Shown here one piece after another: positions 1-11,227 of a stretch of DNA of 64,000 nt (positions are counted from its first letter, which is position 1; the number at the start of each line of letters is the position of its first letter). The notes below the pieces were generated by a model. That model was not told the origin of the DNA and made no database searches. It saw nothing but the letters and a program-made list of their open reading frames with translations. The position numbers and the translations under genes are program-made. The stretch covers positions 1-64,000 of the forward strand of contig JAKSYS010000193.1 in the NCBI GenBank assembly GCA_022925895.1, given 5' to 3'. Source of the DNA: Fragilaria crotonensis (lineage: Eukaryota > Bacillariophyta > Fragilariophyceae > Fragilariales > Fragilariaceae).

Positions 1-2540
1 GCCTGGTACACCTCTGAACTTGTATGAAAACAAGAAATCTTCATAGTGCATTCCACGTCGTCGACATTAGCAAAATGGAATCGTGACTGGTCTCCGAATG
101 ACCACATGTACTGTACTCATACACTGGTTGATAGTGTCGTAGTGTAAGCCAGTACTCGCATAATGAAACAGTATGACGTAGTTACTCTCGTAGTAGTATG
201 CATACTCAGTGTAACAAGTACCGATACCATTCATCCGACCGTACTGCGGGTATAACGTATAACACAACCATCTGTGTCTTATTTCTCTTCTCATAATTAT
301 AATATCTTTGACTCCATCTCCTTCGCAACAAAAGCTTTCTCTATTTGAAATCTCAGAACAAGAGTCCAGCATCACTTTGAATTTAAACAAGAGCTACTTC
401 TATTCTGCAACAAATGACATCCGACCAAGCTTTATTTGTTTGTTGCACATCTACCTTCCCTTCTTCTCAGTTTTGTCATCAAGATGTCAAACAAGGAAAT
501 CTTTCAGAGCATCTATTTGATTTTACACCTTCTGAATCATGACCGAACACCATGAGAAACTACTGTTCACAATGATCCTGTGGACTGTTTGTATTCCAGC
601 ACCAGTGCACCCTTGAATGTCGTCCTCTTTTTTGCATGGACAGGAGTAACTGCCATATAGTACCACCTAGCAGCCACGTCATAAGAGGGAAATTCATATT
701 CATTTTGTCACTTTAGAAATGGCATACCGGAAATAATGTGACAAACCATCATCAAGAACATTTTAAACACTGAATAGTTTCTAATCAAGTTTGCAATATA
801 GAGGAACAATGTACTACTATAGCTAACTCCTCTTAAGAAACTGTTCAAACATAAGCAATACACAACTATGTACGGGACATTTACAGCACGCAATAACTCT
901 CTGCATTAAAAACTCAAGTTATGCCTTGCACACATAACAATCCATTTATTCACTGATACATCTCCCTGAAAAATCTGTTCCCATTTTGACAAAAATGTGG
1001 TCTTGACAGCATATTTGACTTGTCAGCATGCTTGGGGATCCCTTTGGGCAATGAGGGATTTGTACTTAGGTTAGTGACTACAGTCCCGCACCTTCGTGGT
1101 GAGAATGTGGGTTCAAATCCTGTGGGAGAGGTGTTTGATCAAAGCCTTTTAATTTGCATCCCCAATTGTTTGCTCCCTCAGTCATTGAGAAGGTGCCGAG
1201 GCTGGACGCCTAGTGAGATCTTGCAAAATGATCCCATATGAGGTAACCTGAATTATTTGTTCCAAGTTTTGTTTTTCCCCTTTGGGCAATGAGTTTGATC
1301 AAGAAAACGATGACATGAAGCTCATCTCCAAAAGTGGTTTCAGTTTGGAGTGTTTCCTGTTTTGTGCCTGATGAAGTCTGTGCCACGAAGGACTTTCTCA
1401 ATGAGTATTGTTCTGATATCAGATAGCATTTCCAGCAACTTCTTTTGACAGATGCGTTTCATCTGTGAAGCTGACGGACTTGGCCTTCCCAGTTTCTTAT
1501 GTTAATCTGATATTCCAAAGTTTTTTTGAAATAGGTTGATTCAAGTGCTTCAGCCAACTATGAATAAATGTTGCTTGGAGACTGTGACATCTCCTTTCTG
1601 TCAGCACCACTGCAAACCAGGTTTGTATAGCGCATTCAAAGTGCAAGCAGAGGATTGTTGCAGTGACTTGAAAGTGATCCTGGTTGAATCGCGGCGGTGA
1701 CCAATCATTGTAGCCATCAGCTACTTAACATGTCCTTCCTCAATGCTTGCCATCATTTCATTATCAAGAGGTTCGGAAGCCTCTTTGCATCCTCATCCTC
1801 AGGTGACTGATCTACACTTATCCGGTCCATTTCCTCTGCTGCCATCAGTTGTTTGGACAAGAATCACACAAACTACGCCATTCTGACTGAGTAATAATGA
1901 TCTAAATGGACTCATAGTGATCAATGGCCCTCCTTGATCTCGTAAAAGCCAATCTGGTGGGTTAATCCTTAAAAAACAAGCTGAGACAAACAACATCCAT
2001 TGCTGCATCCAATTCTTGTCCAAGTTGACTCGGACTTGTTGTCCTTGAAATACCAGACCTTGACAAAACCTTCCTTACTATCTATCAAAAATGAATAGGA
2101 TCCATACTACCCTGTCTAACCAATGGAAAGTGTACATGCTCATCCAGCATATCACAATACAATGACTGTGAGACTCAGTAATAAAATGGGAGCATAAAAC
2201 TAGTACAATGAGAGAATTAGCTAATTCTATCCAACAAAGGATGCTCAATATCCCTGAGTTTGAGACTGCATTGCTTGATGAATTCTCCATCATATGTTGC
2301 TTGGCATGTCCCAACAATGTAGCATGAATCCATACCTCTAAGAATCAAGCAGGAGCACCACTGCTCCATTACCTGACTCACCACCAAACACCTACATTTT
2401 GAGCCACTTCTGGCAGACGCTTGTCTACCAAATCAATATTGATGTTGGTCTCATAGTCTTACAATGACGTTACAATCCCCCAACAGTCCATTGCCTTCTG
2501 CATCAGCATTCAAATCAAGCAGCTGAACTGGACACCGATG
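1..2540. other. Stretch with no recognisable gene
   Basis: I see no convincing coding sequence on either strand. The open frames are short, lack recognisable motifs and do not line up into exons. GTAC tetranucleotides are frequent around 100-250, as in other intergenic parts of this window. The region near 1060-1120 has a weak tRNA-like box B but no foldable tRNA. Confidence 0.5.
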
Positions 2541-2771
2541 CTACTTGTATATGTATGTACGGAGACAGCGACTGGGAATGGCTAGGCTGCTTCCAAACGG
2601 ATTCTGCACCGCCGTTGGGGCAGCAGCATTCGTCCCCAACGTTTTGGTAAGGCCAGAAGCTTTCAGCCTTTTCTGCTGCTCCCAAAAACTGTAGAGAGGG
2701 TAACATGCTGTGGTGGCGATGGCAGCACCGAGGATGATGCCGCAGACGTAGATGGGGCCATGCGTATGCAT
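2541..2771 (-). CDS. Small one-pass membrane protein, unknown
   Basis: I do not recognise this protein. From the ATG at 2771 it is 76 residues; an upstream in-frame ATG at 2819 would add 16. After a short MHTHGP start there is one hydrophobic segment (about residues 6-26, beginning IYVCGIILGAA). A YSFWEQQKRLK stretch follows, with positive charges just after the membrane segment, and then a polar tail. This layout is typical of small inner-membrane accessory subunits of mitochondria or plastids, but that is inference. I prefer the later start because the membrane segment then follows almost at once. The downstream end lies close to the pyrophosphatase 3' side, on the same strand. It could also be a chance ORF. 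Confidence 0.35.
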   Translation of the reverse strand: MHTHGPIYVCGIILGAAIATTACYPLYSFWEQQKRLKASGLTKTLGTNAAAPTAVQNPFGSSLAIPSRCLRTYIYK

Positions 2772-3298
2772 TTGAAAGTCCGCAAATACCACGGCAGGTC
2801 TCTCGGATCTGGAAATCATGGAGCTGACCGAATTAAGCTATGCCATTCCAAAACAGTTCCTCAAGCTCACGATCGTGATTGCTACAAAAACTTCGAGGGA
2901 GCACGACAACGAGATTCGGAGCGCAGAGTGCAATGGCGAAATTCCTGACCTTGAATGGTTCAATGACAGCCAACCTTTGACAGTTTCCTGTGCTGGACCG
3001 CACGGTGGCGTGAGCTCGGTTGGTACATTGAGAGACGCGTCTATCCCCATTGGAAGGAGTGTGGTCGTGAGGGTCGTATGCATGGCAGATGTGATTTCTC
3101 TCGCACTCGGACAGATCTGAGAGATGAAATGTGTAAAAGGAGTTGCATGGACGGACTGTGTTATCATTGACAGCCCCGTACTGCAATAATACTGCAGTGC
3201 CATCCACCTTCATAGTACGCAACTACTCAAGTATATTCTACTTTATAATGATTTATCGTTCCTACGCGCGCCTAATCCCTCTCTCGTCGTTGAATCAC

Positions 3299-4117
3299 TT
3301 ACTCTCCAATCCAAAGTTTTCCAGCCTTGGCCTCACCTGCCTTGAGTTTCTTCCACGCTTCGTTCGTTTCAGCAATAACCTCCTTGGCAGTCTCGGCGTT
3401 GAGGTATTTTTCATCAAATCCGAATCCGTTGAGTGGTTTATCATCCGGCGTCTTGTACCAGCGGAACCATTCTCGAATTCCAGCCAGAATGGCTTCTGGC
3501 ACATCCTCAATATCATTATACTTGGCGGCGAGTTCATCGTCGGCGGCAATTGCCACGACCTTCCAATCGAGTTCTCCATCATCAATCATGGCCAAAACTC
3601 CCAAAACCTTGACGGGGTGGACGGATCCCATGGCGAGGGCGGCAGAACCAATCTCCACAACGTCAATGGGATCATTGTCTCCAAAGACTTTGAGTTCGGG
3701 ATGTTCCACGTTGGGATCTTCCCATGTTTGGGGCAAGCAACCGTAATTCCAAAAGATGGGGCCGTGGTAATCGCGGAGTTTTCCCTTTTTCACGTCTTGA
3801 GCAATGGGATTGAAGGGTTCCTTGGTGGCCACTTCCATTTTGGCCTTGGTCATTTTGGGAATTTCAACAATCATATTGTAAGAGTCCGAATCGTCGGAAG
3901 TTTTGAGGGGAATGTCATGCCAAGGAGAAATGGCATCGTCGAAGGCGAGTCTAAAAGATTCTGTAGCGGCTTCGCCGACGACGGTTGTGGAATAGGAATG
4001 AAGGGATGTGGCAACGGCTGTCGAGTAGTAGGGACGAAAGGCAACAGCAGCGCTGGATGACCAGGCGGAGGAGCTGGTCAAGAGGGAGGCGAGGACAAGG
4101 GGAGTGGAGAATTTCAT
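3299..4117 (-). CDS. PPA: Soluble inorganic pyrophosphatase (family I), plastid-type precursor
   Basis: Hydrolyses pyrophosphate to two phosphates, pulling biosynthetic reactions forward. The family I signature is at residues 147-153 (DNDPIDV, within FGDNDPIDVVEIG). Other family landmarks are IVEIPK (83-88), WNYG (123-126) and RWYK (219-222). The chosen ATG at 4117 gives 272 residues. It starts with a signal peptide (MKFSTPLVLASLLTSSSAW) followed by AVAFRP near residue 27, the Ala/Phe context of diatom plastid import, so I infer a stromal enzyme. The frame stays open upstream to an ATG at 4357, adding 80 residues that would bury the signal peptide; I reject that start. The catalytic domain is full length and unbroken. 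Divergently arranged with the surface-protein gene. Confidence 0.93.
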   Translation of the reverse strand: MKFSTPLVLASLLTSSSAWSSSAAVAFRPYYSTAVATSLHSYSTTVVGEAATESFRLAFDDAISPWHDIPLKTSDDSDSYNMIVEIPKMTKAKMEVATKEPFNPIAQDVKKGKLRDYHGPIFWNYGCLPQTWEDPNVEHPELKVFGDNDPIDVVEIGSAALAMGSVHPVKVLGVLAMIDDGELDWKVVAIAADDELAAKYNDIEDVPEAILAGIREWFRWYKTPDDKPLNGFGFDEKYLNAETAKEVIAETNEAWKKLKAGEAKAGKLWIGE

Positions 4118-5055
4118 GTTGTAGTTATTGATGGGTACTGCTCGGAATACACTGTTAGTTGGAGGAGAGTTAGTTGTTGATGCTGATAATGTGAGGTCGA
4201 AGTCGTCCTGGTCACCGCGTCTCGTCAAAGTGCAAGTATGTCTACTTGTTCTGGAACTTGCTGCTTCTTTTCCTCTTGTGAAGGGAAGAGTGAATCTGTG
4301 AGGACGTCGGCCTCGCGTCAGTGACGAGGAGAAGAGGACGAACGATCGAGGAATCATGATTTTTTTGGGATTCCGCTACTGCAGCTGACTGAAGTCTCAA
4401 GCGTGTATTCGACCGTGAACGAGTGAGGTGATGACACCTGAAACTTTGGACCTTTGGGGCGCGTCAGAACTGGATCTCCCTCAATCAATCCTGGCCCCAA
4501 GATTCTCTCGTTTGTCGGAAGAATTGGAACTGGTTGGCGCTTGTTTCCGTGTGATACGATTTACGCAGACGATGATTGCAGAACGGGGATTTTCAGTTTA
4601 TCAGTACAACGTACTGTAATCATATACGAGAACTCAGTAAACGTCAAGTTAAGATTACCTATGCACAGTAGTCGGACAAAACTGTCCATACCGATTTTCT
4701 ACCAAGTCCCTAATGGTAAAAATTAATGATCAATATTCAATGTCGAATACTTATATATTTTGATTGGCCGAGATTTTCTTAAACTTCCTCATGTGCCAGC
4801 TCGATCATCCGAGCCAGCATCCCACATCAGCCAAGGCACCTCCGTTCATATATCTTCAAGACTGAACAATATCATTTTTTCAACGCCGATCTGGCCTTTC
4901 ACTTGAATGATTCACATGATTTTTTTAAAGCTAAATAACACACATCTCCAACAATTTTGGCTAAGGACATGGACTGCACTATCGCTGCGAGGGCATCCAA
5001 CCTCTTTGCTCACAACGGAACCCTGTTTGCCCCTTCTCTTCTCATCATCTTCACG
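4118..5055. promoter_or_regulatory. Shared upstream region of a divergent gene pair
   Basis: This lies between the pyrophosphatase start (-) and the surface-protein start (+), so it must hold both promoters. I see no clear TATA box at a fixed distance; AT-rich stretches occur near 4720-4770 and 4917-4945. GTAC occurs twice near 4605-4620. No specific operator can be named. Confidence 0.4.
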
Positions 5056-7302
5056 ATGGTGACTAAGACTAATTCAGCTACTACAACCCCATTCAGGGTG
5101 TTGCAATGGTGTTTAATCGTTCCACTAGTCTTGGGAGGAGGATCATCTGCCACGGGAATCCGTCGATCGCAGAATCAGGACACGTATCGTGGTTACAAAG
5201 GGTATAGACATCCTCGAGCATTGGAGTACTACGACAATGAGAACTATGATAATGAAGCTTGCAAAGCAACTCCACCCATCATTTTACCACCCGACAAGGA
5301 TGGTGGCGGAAAGGGAGGCGTGGTTTATGTATTTCCAAAGATTGAAGAGCACATTCACGATCCTCGGCCTGATCCAAAAGACAAGAAAAAAGACGGATTG
5401 ATGCCGGGACCGAAGTGTCCTCCTAAAGAAGGTGAATCTGGTGGCGACGGGAGTTACGGAAAAGGAGAAGGCGGAAGTGGCAATGGAAGTAGTGGCAAAG
5501 GAGAAGGCGGAAGTGGCAAAGGAGGAAGTGGTAACGGCAGTGGCAATGGCAATGGAGGAAACGGTGGTGACGGTAATGGCAACGGAGGAAATGGTGGTGA
5601 TGGAAATGGCAACGGAGGAAATGGTGGTGATGGAAATGGCAATGGAGGAGGCACACGTCCTCCTTCTAAACCGACCGCACCCGCGGCACCTTCAGCGGCA
5701 GGACGACCGTCGCAGACCGGATCAGAGCCTCCACAATCTCCTTCCTCAACTTCCCGTTCCCCTGCGGGACCCGTGGCACCTTCAGCGGCAGGACGACCGT
5801 CGCAGACCGGGTCAGAGCCTCCACAATCACCTTCCTCAACTTCCGGTTCTCCAGCGGGACCGGTGGCCCCTTCACTTTCAGGTCAACCGGCACAGGCAGG
5901 TTCAGAGCCTCCACAGTCTCCTTCCTCAACGTCCAGTGCTCCGGCGGGACCTGTAGCACCTTCACTTTCAGACCAGCCAGCCGAGTCTCCCACAACACCC
6001 CCGATCGAGTGTCCCGCCACTCCAGACATTGGTTGCTCCATCTGCGGCGAAGGCTCATGTGTCACCAACCTTACGGCCATTGCCGTCTACCCAGGTCAAC
6101 CGGCAGTCTCTTGCGGAGACTTGCAAACCGCAGGTTTTGAAGGTCGCGTCCCACTCGATCAATGCACCTATTTGCCAATCATGCTCGGTGACATTTGTGA
6201 ATGTTCTACTTCCTTGACTCCGCCCACTGCTGTCGAATGCGACGCAATAGCCAATGGCACCGCAACGACGGATGCGCCCATGGTTCAGTTTCAAGTATTC
6301 CTCAACATTACCATTTCGAGTAACAACACGATTGAAGCTGTGTCTGCGGCGATGCAACCTTTGTTGCAAAGATATGTGGCTCCGGCAGTTGCTGGGTGTC
6401 CCAACGACACTGACGTTTCGGGAAACCGAAGACTGCAACAACAATCAGAAAAAAACAACGATTGTGAATGTGGTATTTCAACGTGCGGAGGAGACACCCG
6501 ATGGTGAGTACTTGTGATTTTGAATGTGTGTTGTCAACGCGCTTATTGATGCCGCTAACGATCTTGTTTTGTTGCAGAATCCTGCCAGACTGGCATTGAG
6601 AATGCCGAATGTTACCCCACTACCACAAACGTGGATATGTATTACGTTGGTTCCGACACATCGGAATTTCGGCAACGTTTGCTGAATGCCCTCTACCTGG
6701 CCGACTTGGCAACGTTGTTGGCCCCCGCGGGTGTCTTGGAGGTTGGAGACGGAATCGTGGTGGATGGGGGGAGCGACGACGACGACGGTGTGGCTGTGAA
6801 CCAACGTGCGGCCGAAGGGTTGGGCGGAGGGGCCATTGCCGGCATTGCTATTGCCGGAATTGCAACGGTGATGATTCTCTTGTTTTTGTTTGCGGCTCGC
6901 AAGCGGTCGTCAGAATCTAGAGAGGGTCAAGTCAAACATGTCTACATGGATGAGGCAGATGATTTGGGCCCGTTCTCACCACGCAGTGCTCGTATCGTTG
7001 GTGAAGACAGTTCTCACTCGTCAGGTTGGACTGGATATTCTCCAGAACGATCTGCCAATGGATCTCACATTCTTCAAGATTTGAATGACTTTGAAGACGA
7101 TCACCACTGCATGGGAGTGGAATTGGGATTGGATGGCAAAGCTAGGGATGTGCGTAGATGCGCATCGGCGACGTGCGAGACGTGTCGTCAAAAGCGACTC
7201 CGGCCAATGTTCATTAAAGGTGGAAATCCACCAGAACCGCCGCCGCGATTGCCTTTAGATGCGAGACGAGTGTACGCGGCAAATGATACCGTGGATTTGT
7301 AA
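5056..7302 (+). CDS. Secreted/type I membrane protein with Gly-rich and Pro/Ser repeats and a Cys-rich domain
   Basis: Probable cell-surface protein in two exons (5056 to about 6472/6503, then 6578-7302). From ATG 5056 there is a signal peptide (LQWCLIVPLVLGG core). Then come a Gly/Asn-rich low-complexity region, three 30-residue Pro/Ser/Thr repeats, and a Cys-rich region beginning CSICGEGSC with regular cysteines and N-glycosylation sites. Exon 2 adds more extracellular sequence, an Asp run, one membrane segment (AIAGIAIAGIATVMILLFLF) and a cytosolic tail of about 130 residues ending VDL. An ATG at 4969 is also possible. The splice is unresolved: the best donor (gtgagt at 6504) with acceptor cag at 6577 removes 74 bp and does not keep frame. 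A weaker donor at 6473 keeps it (105 bp). Function is unknown; wall or adhesion roles are guesses from composition. Confidence 0.7.
5554..5643 (+). repeat. Three 30-bp Gly/Asn/Asp-coding tandem repeats
   Basis: Three near-identical 30-bp units (GGNGGDGNGN at protein level) lie in the Gly-rich part of the surface-protein gene. They follow looser GSGKGEGGSG-type repeats from about 5440. The last two units are almost identical, which suggests recent slippage or unequal crossing-over. Confidence 0.85.
5689..5958 (+). repeat. Three 90-bp tandem repeats coding a Pro/Ser linker
   Basis: Units begin at 5689, 5779 and 5869, each encoding 30 residues that start PSAAGRPSQ or PSLSGQPAQ and contain SEPPQSPSSTS. 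A partial fourth unit starts at 5959. The first two differ by only a few bases. They probably form an extended, O-glycosylated stalk. Confidence 0.9.
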
Positions 7303-7594
7303 GCTCCTGACGGTGAGACGCTTTGTTTGGAGGTGATTCTGGTGACTAGTTGGATGCGTTAAGGTGGCCTTTAGTGATGTCGCGTTCACATGAGAACAAC
7401 AATCGCAGCATGTCACGAAACGTGAAATATCACTGCACGGCGAAAATGTGCCGTAGCGTTCCTTGAGAATTGAGAGGGCCTCTAGATTTGTTGTGTGATA
7501 TGCATGTTCCAGTTTGTAGGTACGAAAGTACGCTAAGATATCCTACATTTCGTAGATCGTAAAGCCATTATACCTATTCAAGTATTTCAACACG

Positions 7595-8680
7595 CTATAA
7601 TTTCGGTGCCAATCCAATATCTCGTGCATACTTGAGGCTGATGCCCTTGTTGTCCAACATTTTGTCAACATCTTGATACGTCGGACGGGCTTTGCTGGAT
7701 CCGACCTTGATGTAATCGGTCGCGGCATCATTTTCGGCATAAACTCCCCAATCTTGATCGAAGCGTTTCATCAATCGCACGTTGCCTCCCTTGCAGACAT
7801 ATCCCTCCAGAGTATATACATTTTCAAAGCCCAATTCCTCCAACCGTCTCAACGAATTTCCCTTGCCACCTAAAAAGGACGCAAAAGTCCCAAACAACGT
7901 ATCCTGTCGGGACGCTGTGTCGAGCGCATCATCGACAGTCCGCCATTGTGGATTCAACAGTGCTACCAACCGATTCTCGCCTGCTTGTCTTGATATCGCT
8001 TCAATACTTTCAATCGTCTCTTGCGACGGCTGGACGAAACAACTAACATCATCTTGCGGTCGCGCCGCTCTTGTCATCCACAGTCCGACGCCATCCACTC
8101 CCGATTCGTCCATGGACCGATCTTCCACCATATTACGCGGCGGAACGCCGCCAATGGTCGACAGCGATTTCAAAATTTGCTGTGCCGTCGGTGCGGCCGC
8201 GCGGTACAATTGCATAATCCCACCCTGCCAGGTTTCGTCCGGTGGGGCCAAGAGAATTTGTTCTTGTTGTTGAAAGTTGTTATTACCAGGAACCGCGTCG
8301 GATTCAAAGTACTGTCCGAGCTGGGCGGATGAGGAAACACGGGGAAGCAAGACGCGGAGCACTTGTCGCGTAATACCGGCATCGTAGGCATCGCGCATGG
8401 CAGTAGAAGCCTGGCGGACCATTTCATCGAATGTGTAGGGAATAGGAAGTGTATAGTCGTCATCCTGAATGTCGTTTTGTGTGATGGGTGAGTCACTGCT
8501 CGACATGAATAATGTGGACAGAGACGATGATCTTGTGGACTCTTGCGAAGGAGGGTTTGACGAGACGCGGTTACCCAAGGAGAACGCAAATGCTGACATG
8601 TTACAGCATAATGCGAGACAGAGACAGAGCTCCGCGACCAACTTATGAACGCTGCGGCGTATAGTGAACGTCATTGTCAT
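7595..8680 (-). CDS. DUF1995-domain protein, plastid precursor
   Basis: 361 residues from the ATG at 8680. The N-terminus is a signal peptide (LVAELCLCLALCC) followed by SAFAF at residues 29-33, the diatom ASAF-type plastid import motif. The mature part starts with YTFDEMVRQAS and VLRVLLP, the opening of the DUF1995 domain. It continues with GIMQLYRA, VALLNPQW and a C-terminal part ending GLAPKL. In plants this domain occurs in thylakoid-associated proteins, including a factor needed for photosystem II accumulation; the molecular activity is not known to me. The frame is unbroken with no sign of introns. Its 3' end converges on the surface-protein gene; its start is divergent to ATP synthase alpha with 420 bp between. 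DUF1995 assignment is by eye. Confidence 0.8.
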   Translation of the reverse strand: MTMTFTIRRSVHKLVAELCLCLALCCNMSAFAFSLGNRVSSNPPSQESTRSSSLSTLFMSSSDSPITQNDIQDDDYTLPIPYTFDEMVRQASTAMRDAYDAGITRQVLRVLLPRVSSSAQLGQYFESDAVPGNNNFQQQEQILLAPPDETWQGGIMQLYRAAAPTAQQILKSLSTIGGVPPRNMVEDRSMDESGVDGVGLWMTRAARPQDDVSCFVQPSQETIESIEAISRQAGENRLVALLNPQWRTVDDALDTASRQDTLFGTFASFLGGKGNSLRRLEELGFENVYTLEGYVCKGGNVRLMKRFDQDWGVYAENDAATDYIKVGSSKARPTYQDVDKMLDNKGISLKYARDIGLAPKL

Positions 8681-9100
8681 GGATTGTTCACACCGGCACT
8701 TTGCAACGAACTGAACAGCGATCTATACCTTGGTTCAGAATAAAAAGTGGGCGTGGTTTCGAATGCTGATGTCATCCACTAAAACAGCCACTCGACTGAG
8801 TCATTTCATTGCCTGGACCTGGGAACTGGGAACTTCCGAGTTGTGAGATCTCAGTGTCGGATAAAATGACTTCCAAGTAAATCCGGGTTTTCAATACGGG
8901 CTCCACTCTCGCGAAAACGAAGGAGTCCTCGTCGCCAACGAGTCCACTTCGTATACATCACGTAGATTCCCTACCAAAACTGGATCTTCACATCGACGTC
9001 CCGCACTCGTGCTCGGCATGGCGAGTGCAACTGCAAAAAAAATCCCTGTAGCGTTGTGTACATTGATCAACGCTGATCTCAAATCATCATCCCATCAAAA
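8681..9100. promoter_or_regulatory. Upstream region between DUF1995 gene and ATP synthase alpha
   Basis: A 420-bp divergent intergenic region that must serve a plastid-protein gene (-) and a mitochondrial ATP synthase gene (+). I see no named motif. The leader just before the ATG at 9101 is A/C-rich (catcatcccatcaaaa). Confidence 0.45.
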
Positions 9101-11227
9101 ATGGCGCTTCGTTGTGCAATCACCAATGTCGCGAAGCGAGTAGTAGCTGTCGCCCCACAGGTAGGATCATTAGTGCTGTGCATTGTGTGACTTTCAAACA
9201 ACGAGAATCGACCGATTGATTCTCCAACACAAACCACCATCCGGTCTTCACAAACATTCCGTGTCGTTGTCGGAGGATTCCCTGTAAATACAGGGAATCT
9301 TGAATGCTCGTTTTTGGTACACCGCAACTATTGACCGCAGTACATTGCTTCATCGATGGCGTTGTCGCTGTCGATTCTAAGGGACAAGGTTGGCCTCCAC
9401 TTTTGGTGATCACGACCGATGTTTGTTTCGCAGGATGGAGCCGACCGTCATTGTCACTTGTTTTGTTTGCGATGCAGCGGCCCATGTAGGGGTATTGCTT
9501 GAAATTCCGGATTCCACTTCGTATCGATGTCTTTTTGCTTACGTCGATATACTGGTTACTGGTATTGTATGACTCTTTGACGGATGAATCCTGAATCCCG
9601 ATTCTTGGCGTGCGTTGCTCACCCCATAATCTCCCCTCTCGCAATTCGATTCGCTATGTTAGGTCGTTCGCCGCCCAGCTGCATCGCAGGTGCGTGGTAT
9701 GGCCAGTCAGACTCTGGAACTGTCCACCTACCTTGAGAGCAAGATCTCCGCTGCCGCTGGTGCCGAGGACAGTGCTGTCAAGTACGCTGAGACCGGTGCT
9801 GTCATTTCTGTTGGAGATGGTATCGCTCGTGTTTACGGTCTTGCCAATGTCCAGGCCGGAGAGATGGTTGTCTTTGCCTGCGGACTTCGCGGCATGGCGC
9901 TCAACTTGGAAGAGGACAATGTCGGAGTCGTCATTTTTGGTGATGATCGTGATATTTTGGAAGGTGATACCGTTCAGCGTACTGGAGCCATTGTCGACGT
10001 TCCTGTCGGAAGAGAGCTTCTCGGACGTGTCGTCGATGGAATTGGACAGCCTATTGATGGAGGTGCATCCCTCGACAGCTGCGCGCGCTCTCGTGCGGAA
10101 GTCAAAGCCCCAGGTATCATCCCTCGCGAATCCGTTTCCGAGCCAATGCTTACCGGACTCAAGGCCGTCGACGCCTTGATTCCTATTGGACGTGGTCAGC
10201 GTGAGTTGATTATTGGAGATCGTCAGACGGGTAAGACTGCGATTGCCATCGATACTATCATCAACCAAAAGACAAAGAAGACCCGCTTGCCTGCATCTAC
10301 GTTGGTGTCGGCCAGAAGCGTTCCACCATTGCTCAGTTGGTCGGACAACTGGATGAGAAGGGTGCAATGGATAACTGTATCATTGTTGCTGCCACTGCAT
10401 CCGACTCTGCTCCTCTTCAGTTCCTTGCTCCCTACACTGGAGCTGCCATGGGAGAGTATTTCCGTGACAACGGAAAGCACGCTGTGATCTTCTATGATGA
10501 TCTCTCAAAGCAGGCTGTTGCGTACCGTCAAATGTCCTTGTTGCTTCGTCGTCCTCCTGGTCGTGAGGCATACCCTGGTGATGTCTTCTACCTTCACTCG
10601 CGTCTTTTGGAACGTGCCGCCAAGATGCATCGCTCCAACGGTGGTGGCTCCTTGACTGCCCTCCCAGTCATTGAGACACAAGCCGGTGATGTGTCCGCTT
10701 ACATTCCAACCAACGTGATTTCGATTACCGATGGACAGATTTTCTTGGAATCCGAACTCTTTTACCAAGGTCAGCGCCCCGCCATTTCGGTTGGACTTTC
10801 CGTGTCTCGTGTCGGTTCCGCCGCACAATACAAGGCGACCAAGTCCGTTGCCGGAACGATGAAGCTCGAACTCGCCCAGTACCGTGAGGTTGCAGCCTTT
10901 GCCAAGTTCGGTTCCGATCTCGATGCTGCCACCCAGCAGCAGCTCAACCGTGGTGTTCGTCTTTACGAACTCCTTAAGCAAGGACAGTACCAGCCATACG
11001 AACCTGAGGAGGTCGTTGCCTCCCTCTTTATTGGTGTCAAGGGATACTGCGATCGCATTGATGTCGAGCATGTCCAAGCGTTCGAAGTTGCGTTTTTGAA
11101 TCACATGAAGACTGTTCACTCGAAGGTCCTTTCCGAAATTGTTGATGCTGGATATGTCCTTACTCCCAACGCCGACAAGTCGTTGCATGAAATTGCCGAG
11201 GCCTTTACGACTGGTTACTCTCCTTAG
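9101..11227 (+). CDS. ATP1: Mitochondrial F1 ATP synthase alpha subunit, nuclear-encoded, one apparent base missing
   Basis: Exon 1 is 9101-9160 ([20 protein letters not shown], a basic mitochondrial presequence). The intron is 9161-9662 (gtagga...ttag, 502 bp, phase 0). Exon 2 runs to the TAG ending at 11227, about 541 residues, normal for the family. Landmarks are [10 protein letters not shown], the Walker A loop GDRQTGKT (about residues 205-212), [37 protein letters not shown] and [18 protein letters not shown] with the catalytic-interface Arg. The protein sits in F1 at the inner membrane and carries non-catalytic nucleotide sites. One oddity: after KTKK (codon ending 10280) the frame changes, as if one base (a G completing GAC) were missing. 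Either the gene is broken here or the assembly has a 1-bp deletion. Everything else is intact, so I favour assembly error or a second allele. Confidence 0.93.

Noticed and set aside
1060-1125. tRNA-like segment with a box B (gggttcaaatcc)
   Set aside because: The T-arm stem pairs poorly and no acceptor or anticodon stem can be drawn; at most a SINE remnant.
3143-4060. 305-codon plus-strand open frame
   Set aside because: Antisense shadow of the pyrophosphatase gene; no motif of its own.
4118-4357. 80-residue N-terminal extension of the pyrophosphatase
   Set aside because: It would hide a clear signal peptide plus plastid motif that begins at the internal ATG.
5423-5654. Minus-strand His/Pro-rich frames
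   Set aside because: Reverse reading of the Gly/Asn repeat of the surface-protein gene.
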